Source: Candidatus Uhrbacteria bacterium (lineage in GTDB: Bacteria > Patescibacteriota > Patescibacteriia > JACRJV01). From it: a stretch of DNA of 33,711 nucleotides. Made by a program: the position numbers and the translations under genes. Shown here one piece after another: positions 1 through 9,157 of this stretch. Location: contig JACRJV010000001.1 of assembly GCA_016215325.1 (NCBI GenBank), forward strand, positions 1-33,711, given 5' to 3'. Positions within the stretch are counted from its first letter, which is position 1. Each line of letters starts with the position of its first letter. Under the pieces are notes generated by a model. It saw only the letters and a list, made by a program, of their open reading frames with translations, did not search any database and was not told the DNA's origin.

Positions 1-928
1 ATTCTTTTTGGTCTTCTGAGACCTGCAGTTTGGGCAATATCGATACTTTTTTTAGAGCCATATCATAGATGATTAATAGTTTAGTGGCTCTAGTATTGCA
101 CAAACTCCAGATTTCAGCCTTACGGATTTTCCATTAACTCAATCTCTGTTGATAACAGACGAACAATCCGGCCGATTACTCGTCAGCTATAACGCCGATA
201 CCCCCTGGCCATTGGCCAGCATCACCAAGCTCATGACTGCCCTGGTCGTGCTCGAGCACAACCCCGGGTGGAACAAAATTATCCGCCTCCAAAAAGCCGA
301 CGAAGTCGAAGGTGCACGCTTGCGCGTTGCGACCGGAACTCCGCTGACTGTTCGCGAAGCGCTCAATATTACGCTCATTGGTAGCGCCAACAATACCGCC
401 AATGCCATTGCCCGCTCTACGGGATTAACGCGTAAACAATTCGTGGCGCGCATGAACGCAAAAGCGAAAAAAATGGGCATGAACAACACCGTATTTGTTG
501 AACCATCCGGTATTGATCCGGCAAACGTATCGACCGCTCACGACGTTGCGATCTTGGCCAAAGCGGCGTTGGGTAATGCCACCTTGCAACCGATCTTTCG
601 CACCAAGCAATACCGCTGGTACAACCGGAATACCAAACAACATCATACGATTAAAAATACCGATACACTGCTTTCTGCATCAACGATCACCGTTTTAGCC
701 GGCAAAACAGGGTTGCTGGACGAATCCAAAGCTAATGTTGCGATGCGGGTGAGCAATGGCAAACACCCCTTGTCCATCGTGGTGTTTGGCGCGCAGACGC
801 TGGGCAACGTGTTTTCTATTGTAGAGCATGCGGCGCAATGGACATGGGAGGCCTTCCAATGGAAACCGCAATCCGCCCGTGCGGTCACAACAAAGCCCGC
901 AGCCCGCCAAAAGAAAACGCCGTATTAA
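1..928 (+). pseudogene. D-alanyl-D-alanine carboxypeptidase (peptidase S11), 5' truncated by the window; signal-peptide region interrupted by a ~64-bp insertion (37-100)
   Basis: Frame 1 at 1-36 reads ILFGLLRPAVWA (end of a signal peptide). From 101 the frame of the 149..928 ORF reads QTPDFSLTDFPLTQSLLITDEQSG... with S11 motifs SITK, SAN and KTG. The intervening DNA shifts the frame and carries TGA at 70-72. It may still be translated from an internal start (TTG at 149). Confidence 0.8.
37..100. repeat. short hairpin-forming insertion in the carboxypeptidase gene
   Basis: GCA at 34-36 and 98-100 flank or duplicate at the junction. Inverted repeats tagagcca (53-60)/tggctcta (85-92) and gcaata (34-39)/tattgc (94-99). 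Removing 37-100 restores ...RPAVWA|QTPDF.... Confidence 0.65.
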
Positions 929-952
929 ATTTCTTTCCTTCGTTTTCCCTTG

Positions 953-1921
953 ATGACGTCATGCAGGCGCCCGGAGGCCCTGAGGAAGATCCGTCCGGCG
1001 GTTTCCAATATGGCGGCATTGTTGGTACCAATTGATTTTTTGGCCAAGTATGAGAACATAAAGGCATTATTCACAGCCGGTATGCTCATAGAACATCTCA
1101 TTGTATTCCTCGAAGAAGCGAGCCAATACCCCTATTTCCTGTGGCGGGCAAACTACAGCATGGCTCGTAAAACGTTCCTCCGCGATGTACAGGCAATTTA
1201 CGCGACGATTGACCCGCGCTCTCAATCCGGGAAAACGATTGCATCGCTGGTGGTGCTTCTCCAACAGCCGCAGCCGAACGAATCGGCTCTCGCCGAAGGG
1301 CTCACTGCGTTTGGGAACCTTTTTGCTGGCCCACAAAAAAGCGATCCACGTCTTACGCAATACCAACAATTATGCGCAGCGTTTGTAAAACGCGTACGGA
1401 TGGAGGAAAGCCGAGCACGAATGCGCGAACAAATGCGGCATGATCGCACCCTCGAAGAACAACAGGCATACGACACACGACTTTTTACCACGGAAGGGTT
1501 GGGTATTTGTTTGCTCTACTTCCTTATGTATTACAAAATGCTTCGTGATTGTTCTACTCTCGAGCAAAAACAAGCATTGGTGTTGCAACAACACATAAAC
1601 ATGGGGTCGGGAACCCTTCCGAATCTTAAAGAAGTATTCGCCCAGGACGAAATTTTGGATAAATTTATTTGGCGCATCCTCAATGATGATGTTCGTGAAG
1701 CGTTAACGCGCGAATATTACTGGTGTAAACAAATAGTGCTCAACGCTGCTGATTATCGGGCTATTGAAGCCGGGCTCTATGACTTCAATTACGCGTTATT
1801 GTCTGCATTTATCCCATACGGCCCCATGAACGCATCCGACTACTTTATTGCTCCCTACGGATCGGATACCACCGTTGAGCAGCTCTTGCCGAAATTTTCG
1901 CACGCCTATGCCCCATCCTGA
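953..1921 (+). CDS. hypothetical protein (alternative start at 1010)
   Basis: Long ORF with plausible composition; stop overlaps the start of the next gene; no family recognised. Confidence 0.7.
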   Translation: MTSCRRPEALRKIRPAVSNMAALLVPIDFLAKYENIKALFTAGMLIEHLIVFLEEASQYPYFLWRANYSMARKTFLRDVQAIYATIDPRSQSGKTIASLVVLLQQPQPNESALAEGLTAFGNLFAGPQKSDPRLTQYQQLCAAFVKRVRMEESRARMREQMRHDRTLEEQQAYDTRLFTTEGLGICLLYFLMYYKMLRDCSTLEQKQALVLQQHINMGSGTLPNLKEVFAQDEILDKFIWRILNDDVREALTREYYWCKQIVLNAADYRAIEAGLYDFNYALLSAFIPYGPMNASDYFIAPYGSDTTVEQLLPKFSHAYAPS

Positions 1922-4900
1922 AGCAGTAGACGCATCGCATGAGCAAAATCAGCGCCCTCGGCTGGGAGGGGGTACGCGAGCAATAGCGCAACGGAACACG
2001 GGCGACCTAGCAGCGGCGATCCGGATGACCGAAGCGGTCCTGGCCAAACAGCGAGAAGTCAACCCTTGCGATGCGGAGGCAATGTATGCCGAAGTGAGCG
2101 GGCATTTGGAGAAGCTTACAGCCCAACGCACAGCGGCGAAACAATCAGAGATGGAAGAACGTTTGCAGTATTTTATTCACCAAGGGCGCCGGGCATTGGA
2201 GACAGAATTACAGTATATCGAAGGCGATCTGACGCTTTCGCCGGCAGAAAAAGAAAGGCATACATTGCAGACGCTTCGGGAATATGCGGATGCAAAATTA
2301 GTCCAAAAACAGGCGGTCCTGCGGGTGAATGAAAGCCTTTTGGATCGCTTCCTCAATCCGTATGCAACGCTCGACCAACTCGCAAACCTGACAGAGAGCC
2401 GCACTAACCAAAACGGTTTGTGGTCGAGTGATTTTAATCCAGACTCTGTCGAACGCGGTTTGGCGCAATTTATTTCGCGGCCGGTGCTTGAGGAGATCCG
2501 CGCCGGCATCCAACTGGCATTGCAGATGCGTGCAGGCGTGGCAACCCTCATCCAAGAACATACAGGATACAACGGCCGTCCGGATGCACGGGCTATTCTC
2601 AAGAGCGTTACGGGCGTGGAAATCAATGGGCAATCCCGGGTGGTAAGCGCTGGACCCCTCTCTATTACAATTGTTGTGTTAGACTCAAAAGACTATGCAG
2701 CGGTGCACGGAGGTGACAACAGCAGCGCGGAGTTGTCGGGTGGCTTCCATAAGAACTATTTAAATACATGGGTCGCAAATCGGGGGTTTGGCCAGCAGTA
2801 TACAGCACTCCCATTCGAGACTCGTGGATTGCTCAACATCTGCAAGGGCTATGAAAGTGCTGGAACTACCGACCACGAAAACGAACATTCCCTCTATGAA
2901 ATCCTCATTAAAAATCGGGGTGAACGTTCTCACGTTGTACAGTCGTTGATCGCGCATCTGCCTCAAGTACCTAAAACTGAACACGAACGGTTAATCGAAA
3001 GCATGTTCCAAGAACTCCTCTTTGAGGCACGTGACCGGTATATTACCGGATTTGCCAATGAGGCAATGGCTTATATTCTTAATAATGAATCACCCAAGAG
3101 CCCGATCGCAGGAGTAGTGGAGAGTACTGTTCGCCGGCTGACAGAAAGTAAGTTGTATAGCCATCATCATCTCACCGATGCCGTGATCAGCGAAATCCAG
3201 TCCGAATTGTTGCAACAAGCGACCATACTCAAAGAATCCGGTGTGCATCCGGAGCTGGTTGCGACTTACGAAAAAAAAGTTCGGGAGCTCACGCGAGAAC
3301 GTCTCATGAGCGTGTATACATCAATCGCCACCACAATGGCGGGGTTGCATAGAGATTATCCCACTCGGAAGAATTATATTCGAGCGGTGCTTGCCGGGGA
3401 AAATCCAGCACGGTGGCAGCACATTGCAAAAGTAATGGCCAATTATCAAAGGATCGGGGGAGATACGCTCACAAAAAAACGGGAAGCAATTTTGGCGCAT
3501 GAGAAGTGGTCCCTTAAAGATCAGCAAGACGCCGTATGGGCGTTCATTGATACACTGACTCGTCAAGAATCAGGCAACACTCTGGAACAAGCGCAACGTA
3601 GCAATGTCGTCTATCAATTTAAAGAGGATGAGAAACTTTGGGAATCACTTTCCATGGGTGAGAAGAAATTCTTTGTTGTCCGCTCACCCACGGGCGTGCG
3701 GGTTGTCGCCGCCCATGATGGCAGAGATGTGTTTGGGTACGAAATTCCAACAGACAAATTTTTATCCGAGGACGATTGCCTTCTTGCCAACGGTCGGCTG
3801 ATTGTAAAAGCGAAAATTCGTACGAAGGGAGGAGGCGGGAAAACGGTATTGTTGGCAGAAGGCACACCCCGGCCGATAGGATTGGAATATGCCCAAATTG
3901 ATTACCCTGTGGAATCTGCCGGCAGATTATTCTTTTGTGCTAAGCTGGACAATGACATGTGGCAGGTAATAAATGAAACGGGAGAGAGAATCGGCAGCCC
4001 CTATAGGGATCGGCCACAACTCCAGAACGTAGCAGGCCACTTCTATATCAACGGAAAAGAAAAATCACGCTATTATCTTCGCAACGAACATGGGGATCTC
4101 ATCGGTCCCCATGAAGGGAGTGCTGATAGCTTAACACTCCTGGCAACGGACAACGACGTATTTGTGGAGTCGGCAACAAGGGTATTTCGATCGGACGGAG
4201 CCCCTCTGGGTTTGCCTGATACCGACCGTATTGATGCGGCATGCGCAACGGCGCGCGGGCTGATCGTTGTGACAGAACAATATAAAAATAAAAAAATTGA
4301 GCGGACTGTCGTGTTCACAGAATCCTGGAAAAGGTTGCCATGTTCGCGCGCCATCATCAGAAATCAAGATACCAAGCGACCATACGTGGAAATAACCCAC
4401 GATGGGCAGAAGCGAATTGTTGACGATCACGGCGAAGACATTATAGCTCCGTCGATGGGCGGGTTTACGGTCGGGTCTGATGTTGTGTATACGACCGACA
4501 ATGGGTCGTACTTGTACTCGATCAAGGGCGCGACGCGCGAAGAATCAGTCTATACACGTGAAGGAGGGTGTATCGCCAGCGGCGATATCCAAACACTCCC
4601 CAATGGCAAGGGAGGGAATCGTAACGAGGTGGCTGCATTGGCAATCCGACAATCGGATGGGACACAGAAGATTGTGGATACTCAAGGCAATCTCATCGCC
4701 ACTATCTCTGGCATGGGGATGATCGACAATTATTTTCTGTATGAAGGCAATGCCTATGTTGTTGGGCAGATGGACACCGACGGCAAATGGGGATGTATTG
4801 ATGCGTACAACAAGATTGTTATTGATGGCTGTGATGCGATACCGGGGATCGAGAACGGCTGCTTATTGGTTGAGAAAGACCACCAGCTTAAAAGGCATCC

Positions 4901-4928
4901 GCTTGGTACGGTGCGTGCGACCTCCTGA
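1908..4928 (+). CDS. large protein with an HExxH (HENEH) putative zinc metalloprotease motif and C-terminal WG-type repeats
   Basis: ATG at 1908 in frame with the 1848..4928 ORF; HENEH at 2874-2888; C-terminal DGKWGCIDAYNKIVIDGCDAI typical of WG repeats; no obvious signal peptide. Confidence 0.75.
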   Translation: MPHPEAVDASHEQNQRPRLGGGTRAIAQRNTGDLAAAIRMTEAVLAKQREVNPCDAEAMYAEVSGHLEKLTAQRTAAKQSEMEERLQYFIHQGRRALETELQYIEGDLTLSPAEKERHTLQTLREYADAKLVQKQAVLRVNESLLDRFLNPYATLDQLANLTESRTNQNGLWSSDFNPDSVERGLAQFISRPVLEEIRAGIQLALQMRAGVATLIQEHTGYNGRPDARAILKSVTGVEINGQSRVVSAGPLSITIVVLDSKDYAAVHGGDNSSAELSGGFHKNYLNTWVANRGFGQQYTALPFETRGLLNICKGYESAGTTDHENEHSLYEILIKNRGERSHVVQSLIAHLPQVPKTEHERLIESMFQELLFEARDRYITGFANEAMAYILNNESPKSPIAGVVESTVRRLTESKLYSHHHLTDAVISEIQSELLQQATILKESGVHPELVATYEKKVRELTRERLMSVYTSIATTMAGLHRDYPTRKNYIRAVLAGENPARWQHIAKVMANYQRIGGDTLTKKREAILAHEKWSLKDQQDAVWAFIDTLTRQESGNTLEQAQRSNVVYQFKEDEKLWESLSMGEKKFFVVRSPTGVRVVAAHDGRDVFGYEIPTDKFLSEDDCLLANGRLIVKAKIRTKGGGGKTVLLAEGTPRPIGLEYAQIDYPVESAGRLFFCAKLDNDMWQVINETGERIGSPYRDRPQLQNVAGHFYINGKEKSRYYLRNEHGDLIGPHEGSADSLTLLATDNDVFVESATRVFRSDGAPLGLPDTDRIDAACATARGLIVVTEQYKNKKIERTVVFTESWKRLPCSRAIIRNQDTKRPYVEITHDGQKRIVDDHGEDIIAPSMGGFTVGSDVVYTTDNGSYLYSIKGATREESVYTREGGCIASGDIQTLPNGKGGNRNEVAALAIRQSDGTQKIVDTQGNLIATISGMGMIDNYFLYEGNAYVVGQMDTDGKWGCIDAYNKIVIDGCDAIPGIENGCLLVEKDHQLKRHPLGTVRATS

Positions 4929-6088
4929 TGAATGAAGAAGAGAGCATTATGAGGGGATATACCAAAATATCGCTTGCCGTTGGCATTATTGTTATCGCAG
5001 GCGCGTTGATTGTTTGGAAGAACCAACAATGGTTTTTTTGGCCGACCCCATTGCGCCAATACCCCGAAGGGCAGACGCCATCAATTGATACAAACGATCA
5101 ACAAAAGGCCCCGGAAGTCATCGCCAAAAATCTTTCTATCCCTTGGGGAATTGCATTTTTACCGGATGGGAAATTGTTGGTCACCCAACGCGCTGGACAA
5201 CTCCTGTTGATTGATGATCAGAGCACCGTAATTCCGGTAGAAGGAGTTGCTCATCGTGGCGAAGGGGGATTGCTCGGGCTTGCCCTGCATCCAGAATTTG
5301 AAAAAAATAAATTTCTTTATCTCTATCTCACCTCTCAATCAGGGGGTGGCTTGATTAATCGCGTGGAGCGATATCAACTCGACGGCAAAACTCTAAAGGA
5401 TCGGCAAGTGATTCTCGATCGTATCCCCGGCGCATCAAACCACGACGGCGGTCGCTTAGCTTTTGGGCCAGACGGAATGCTCTACATCACCACTGGAGAT
5501 GCGCAAAAAAGCAACCTTGCTCAAGACAAGAATTCTTTGGCCGGAAAAATTTTGCGGGTAAAGGACGACGGAACTCTTCCAAGCGATAACCCTTTTGGCA
5601 ATGCGGTGTATTCGTATGGGCATCGGAATGTCCAAGGGATCGCGTGGGACATGCAAGGGAAATTGTGGGCGACCGAGCACGGTCGAAGCGGTATACAATC
5701 CGGGTTGGATGAGGTGAACCGCATCACAAAAGGCGCGAATTACGGCTGGCCGACGATTCAAGGGGATCAGAAACACGAGGGTATGGTCACGCCAGTCATC
5801 CACTCCGGTCCTAACGAAACCTGGGCGCCGTCGGGCATGACGTTTATCAACAATAGAATGTTTTTTGCTGGACTTCGAGGAGAGTCTTTGTACAGCGCCA
5901 CTATTGCAAGTGATGGCTCTGTAGTCGGGCTCAAGGCCTATTTTCGATCAACGTTTGGGCGTCTGCGCAGTGTGCGGCAGGGACCCGATGGAATGCTGTA
6001 TCTGCTTACGTCCAATCGAGACAGGAGGGGGGATCCCTCAACGGAGGATGATCGGATTATTCGGATTGATCCCGACGGCATTGATTGA
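4928..6088 (+). CDS. PQQ-dependent sugar dehydrogenase (aldose/glucose/sorbosone dehydrogenase family), membrane anchored
   Basis: Motifs LSIPWGIAFLPDGKLLVTQRAG, GEGGLLGLALHPEF, ASNHDGGRLAFGPDGMLYITTGDA, NYGWP; N-terminal hydrophobic anchor; TGATG overlap with the upstream gene. Confidence 0.88.
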   Translation: MNEEESIMRGYTKISLAVGIIVIAGALIVWKNQQWFFWPTPLRQYPEGQTPSIDTNDQQKAPEVIAKNLSIPWGIAFLPDGKLLVTQRAGQLLLIDDQSTVIPVEGVAHRGEGGLLGLALHPEFEKNKFLYLYLTSQSGGGLINRVERYQLDGKTLKDRQVILDRIPGASNHDGGRLAFGPDGMLYITTGDAQKSNLAQDKNSLAGKILRVKDDGTLPSDNPFGNAVYSYGHRNVQGIAWDMQGKLWATEHGRSGIQSGLDEVNRITKGANYGWPTIQGDQKHEGMVTPVIHSGPNETWAPSGMTFINNRMFFAGLRGESLYSATIASDGSVVGLKAYFRSTFGRLRSVRQGPDGMLYLLTSNRDRRGDPSTEDDRIIRIDPDGID

Positions 6089-6111
6089 TCCGATCGCCAA
6101 CAATAACATCC

Positions 6112-7158
6112 TTATAAACTTGAGAATGTGAGAATGTTGTGTGAAGCGAATATTGTTTTGAGCTCGTCGAGGGTTTGGACTTTCATAAGGCGAGCTCGCA
6201 GCGGTTTTGATCCGGCGAATCGTTTGAGATACCAACTTAAATGTTTCCGGAAAAGGACAATCCCGTGGGGTCCATAATGTTCGACCATGAGTTCAGCGTG
6301 ATGAAGGATGACGGAGATTTTTTCTTTGAGAGGTGAGCGATACAGTTTGTCATTCTGAGCCGCCAGCGAAGAATCGCGAGATTCTTCGCTTTGCTCAGGA
6401 TGACAACGTAGAGCAACCGCAATTTCACCAAACACCCAGGGGTTGCCCAGCGCCCCGCGGCCCACCATTACTCCATCGGCGCCGCTTGCTTCCAACGCTC
6501 GCAATGCTGTTGCGCCATCGACAATGTCACCATTAGCAAGCACGGGGATTGACACCCCTTTTTTTATTTCACCGATTTCGTTCCAGTCCGCTTTGCCGCT
6601 GTACGCCTGGCATTTTGTTCGGCCATGGACGGTAATGAGGTCGGCGCCGGCGTCCTCAAGAATTTTTCCGAATTCTCGCGCTTGTGTTGGATCACCCCAA
6701 CCTAATCGAATTTTTACGGACAGCGGTGCTGCACCAGCGAGCGCCGCTTTGATGGCGCGCACAATGGCGCTGGCGCGTTCGGGTTCCTTCATCAGCGCAG
6801 CGCCGTTGAACGTACTCGTAAGTTTATACACCGGGCACCCCATGTTAATGTCAATGCCATCGGGTCCAAATTTTTCCATGATGATTGCAGCAGCGCGCGC
6901 CATTGTCTCGGGCTCAGAGCCAAAAATTTGTTGGATCAATGGCCGTTCAATCGGATCAAATCGCGCCATGCCCAGTGTTTTCGCGTTACCGCGGACAATC
7001 GCCTCGGATGCGACCATTTCGCGGAACATGACAGGACTGCGATGTTGTTTGCCCTCAGTATGTACCAACCGCACGACAGAACAAAACGGCAGATCCGTCA
7101 TATCTGCCATGGGAGAAAGGCCGATAATGGGCGCATTAATGGAAGACCAAGAGAACAT
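6112..7158 (-). CDS. dus: tRNA-dihydrouridine synthase
   Basis: NMGCPVYKLTSTFNGAALMKEP, TVHGRTKCQAYSGKADW, ANGDI, GADGVMVGRGALGNPWVF. Confidence 0.93.
   Translation of the reverse strand: MFSWSSINAPIIGLSPMADMTDLPFCSVVRLVHTEGKQHRSPVMFREMVASEAIVRGNAKTLGMARFDPIERPLIQQIFGSEPETMARAAAIIMEKFGPDGIDINMGCPVYKLTSTFNGAALMKEPERASAIVRAIKAALAGAAPLSVKIRLGWGDPTQAREFGKILEDAGADLITVHGRTKCQAYSGKADWNEIGEIKKGVSIPVLANGDIVDGATALRALEASGADGVMVGRGALGNPWVFGEIAVALRCHPEQSEESRDSSLAAQNDKLYRSPLKEKISVILHHAELMVEHYGPHGIVLFRKHLSWYLKRFAGSKPLRARLMKVQTLDELKTIFASHNILTFSSL
6349..6404. repeat. palindromic REP-like repeat inside dus
   Basis: gtcattctgagc...gcgaagaatcgcgagattcttcgc...gctcaggatgac; resembles the dispersed palindromes that translate as CHPEQSEESRDSSLAAQND in many bacterial genomes. 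Confidence 0.8.
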
Positions 7159-7217
7159 ACCGATTTATTTACTTCCAACAATCATAATTCTAAAATCTTA
7201 ATTTTGCAATGACGATG

Positions 7218-7226
7218 TGCTATAAT
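7218..7226 (+). promoter_or_regulatory. extended -10 promoter (TGcTATAAT) 6 nt upstream of an ATG
   Basis: TGCTATAAT at 7218-7226 followed by accgccATG (7233); weak -35. Confidence 0.6.
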
Positions 7227-7232
7227 ACCGCC

Positions 7233-9032
7233 ATGATCAAGAAATTCATCATCATCGCTCTATTGAGCCTCGTCGTCCTTATCCAACCGTTGTCGCTCTA
7301 TGCGGCCACGGTTGATGTGGCTTCTGACCCTGAATTTAATGCGAATGATATTATAAGCGATGAGGATTTAACGGATACGCTAAGTTTTACCGAGCAGCAA
7401 ATCCAAGATTTTCTTAACGCACAGGAAGGATTTATCCGGAGCTATACGGAGCCGCATCCCGACACGGGCCAAATAGAGACCGCTGCACACATCATCTGGC
7501 AAGCAGCGCAAGATGCGCGCATCAATCCCGAGATTGTGCTCGCAATCTTACAGAAAGAACAATCTCTGATCGAAGATCCGGACCCTGTCGCCAAACAATT
7601 TGATTGGGCGACCGGGTATTCGCGGTGCGATGGGTGTGCAGGAGTTTCTGCGTATAAAGGGTTTGGCAATCAAGTCCGCGCCGCGGCCAAGCGGTTGCGG
7701 TATTATTTTGATCACCCCACAGAATTCTCAAGTTTTCGCGCGGGCGTTGCCAGTAATACGCTCGACGGATTTACAATTGTTCCAGCCAACCAAGCGACAG
7801 CGGGCTTGTACATCTATAACCCATGGCGGGGCGGATCTCGCTACAACGATCGCCTGATCGGCGCAAATTATAATTTTTATCGAATCTGGAAACGATACAC
7901 CAAACCGCTCCTGGATGATCGGACTATTGTGCGCAATCGCGACACAAACCAATATCAAGTGCTGCAATCGAATCAAGTTCATTCTTTTGTAGACCCGGGA
8001 ATCGTGCCGACGTTGTTTACCAGCGCACAAATTGCTGCTGCTCCCGTGATTGCCAACCGTAAACTCACCCGATTTTTCCCTCAAGGGTCGGCGCTTACTC
8101 TCAACGACGCATTCGCCGGCACATTGATTGGGTTTGAACCCTCGGGTAAGCCGTTGGCGGGGTCCACGACGACCTACAGCGTGACGTTTAAAAATGTTGG
8201 GATGAAGACATGGGAGAAAGCGACCACAAAACTCTCGGTGATGGACGTTGCGGGTGCGCCCAGCCCACTAAAAACAAAAGCGTGGCCAGCCGCAAGCGGA
8301 GGATTTATCCCGAAAGAAGAAACCATTGCGCCTGGCCAAACCGCAACCTTTACGGTGCCATTCCAGTTGCCCAAGATTGTTCGAGGGTATGACCAACTGA
8401 TCGAGTTGCGCTACCAGCCGACAGTGTCGGCATCTGTGGATAACCCTACTGTACGCATTACGGCGTATAGTGTATTTGGCGATCAACCCACAACCACCAT
8501 CGTCCCGTCAGCGGCAAATGCGACCGCACCCTCCGCGACAACGCCCACCGGGCCCATTGCAATCGGGGGGACACGGTCATCGCTGATTGTCGTTGCCCAA
8601 TCGCCACTGCAGGGCGAAGTTGTAGAAGAGGATTTGCCAAAGACCCTTAAACCAGGGCAAAAAGCCAAAGCCACGATTCGCATAAAAAATACCGGAATTG
8701 TTCCATGGAAAAAGATGACAGTGCGGTTGAACGCCTATGGGGAAAACGTCAAGCTTCAAGCGCCGCTCTACGACAAAAGCTGGCGGGATAAACAACGGGT
8801 TGTGCTGATGAAGGAATCCGTGGTCAAACCCGGCGAGGTGGCCACATTTAACTTTACTGTGCTTGCGCCTAAAAAGGAAAATGCGTATACTCAAACATAC
8901 CAGTGGACATTGCAGGATGGAAGGCTCAAAGAATGGCTTGGCAAACCCATCCGCTTGAACGGCTTGGATCCGGAATGGACCACCACAACGATTGTCGAAA
9001 GCAAGCCCGGGAACGTCGAGAAGCTGTATTAA
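7233..9032 (+). CDS. secreted protein with an N-terminal lysozyme/transglycosylase-like domain and C-terminal Ig-like repeats
   Basis: Signal peptide MIKKFIIIALLSLVVLIQPLSLYAA; INPEIVLAILQKEQSLI...WATGYSRCDGC...F.NQVRAAA shared with the 24592-25974 protein; two repeats of the LxPGxxAxxxVxxKNTGxxxW type. Confidence 0.75.
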   Translation: MIKKFIIIALLSLVVLIQPLSLYAATVDVASDPEFNANDIISDEDLTDTLSFTEQQIQDFLNAQEGFIRSYTEPHPDTGQIETAAHIIWQAAQDARINPEIVLAILQKEQSLIEDPDPVAKQFDWATGYSRCDGCAGVSAYKGFGNQVRAAAKRLRYYFDHPTEFSSFRAGVASNTLDGFTIVPANQATAGLYIYNPWRGGSRYNDRLIGANYNFYRIWKRYTKPLLDDRTIVRNRDTNQYQVLQSNQVHSFVDPGIVPTLFTSAQIAAAPVIANRKLTRFFPQGSALTLNDAFAGTLIGFEPSGKPLAGSTTTYSVTFKNVGMKTWEKATTKLSVMDVAGAPSPLKTKAWPAASGGFIPKEETIAPGQTATFTVPFQLPKIVRGYDQLIELRYQPTVSASVDNPTVRITAYSVFGDQPTTTIVPSAANATAPSATTPTGPIAIGGTRSSLIVVAQSPLQGEVVEEDLPKTLKPGQKAKATIRIKNTGIVPWKKMTVRLNAYGENVKLQAPLYDKSWRDKQRVVLMKESVVKPGEVATFNFTVLAPKKENAYTQTYQWTLQDGRLKEWLGKPIRLNGLDPEWTTTTIVESKPGNVEKLY

Positions 9033-9129
9033 GATATGCGATTCGTACCGCAATCAATTCTTCACAAAGGGATCCATCTCCGGCAGGGGATGCTTCTTTT
9101 GTTAAGCATTGATTTGGATTGAACGTTCC

Positions 9130-9153
9130 GCTCACCGCCTGGTGAGCTTTTTT
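9130..9153 (+). terminator. Rho-independent terminator
   Basis: GCTCACC-gcc-TGGTGAGC followed by TTTTTT. Confidence 0.8.
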
Positions 9154-9157
9154 GGAT

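Noticed and set aside
37-100. Self-splicing intron in the carboxypeptidase gene
   Set aside because: 64 nt is far too short for a group I or II intron and no core motifs are visible.
6443-7201. 252-aa ORF on + strand
   Set aside because: Antisense to dus, which has clear family motifs; Ser/Ala/Pro-rich shadow ORF.
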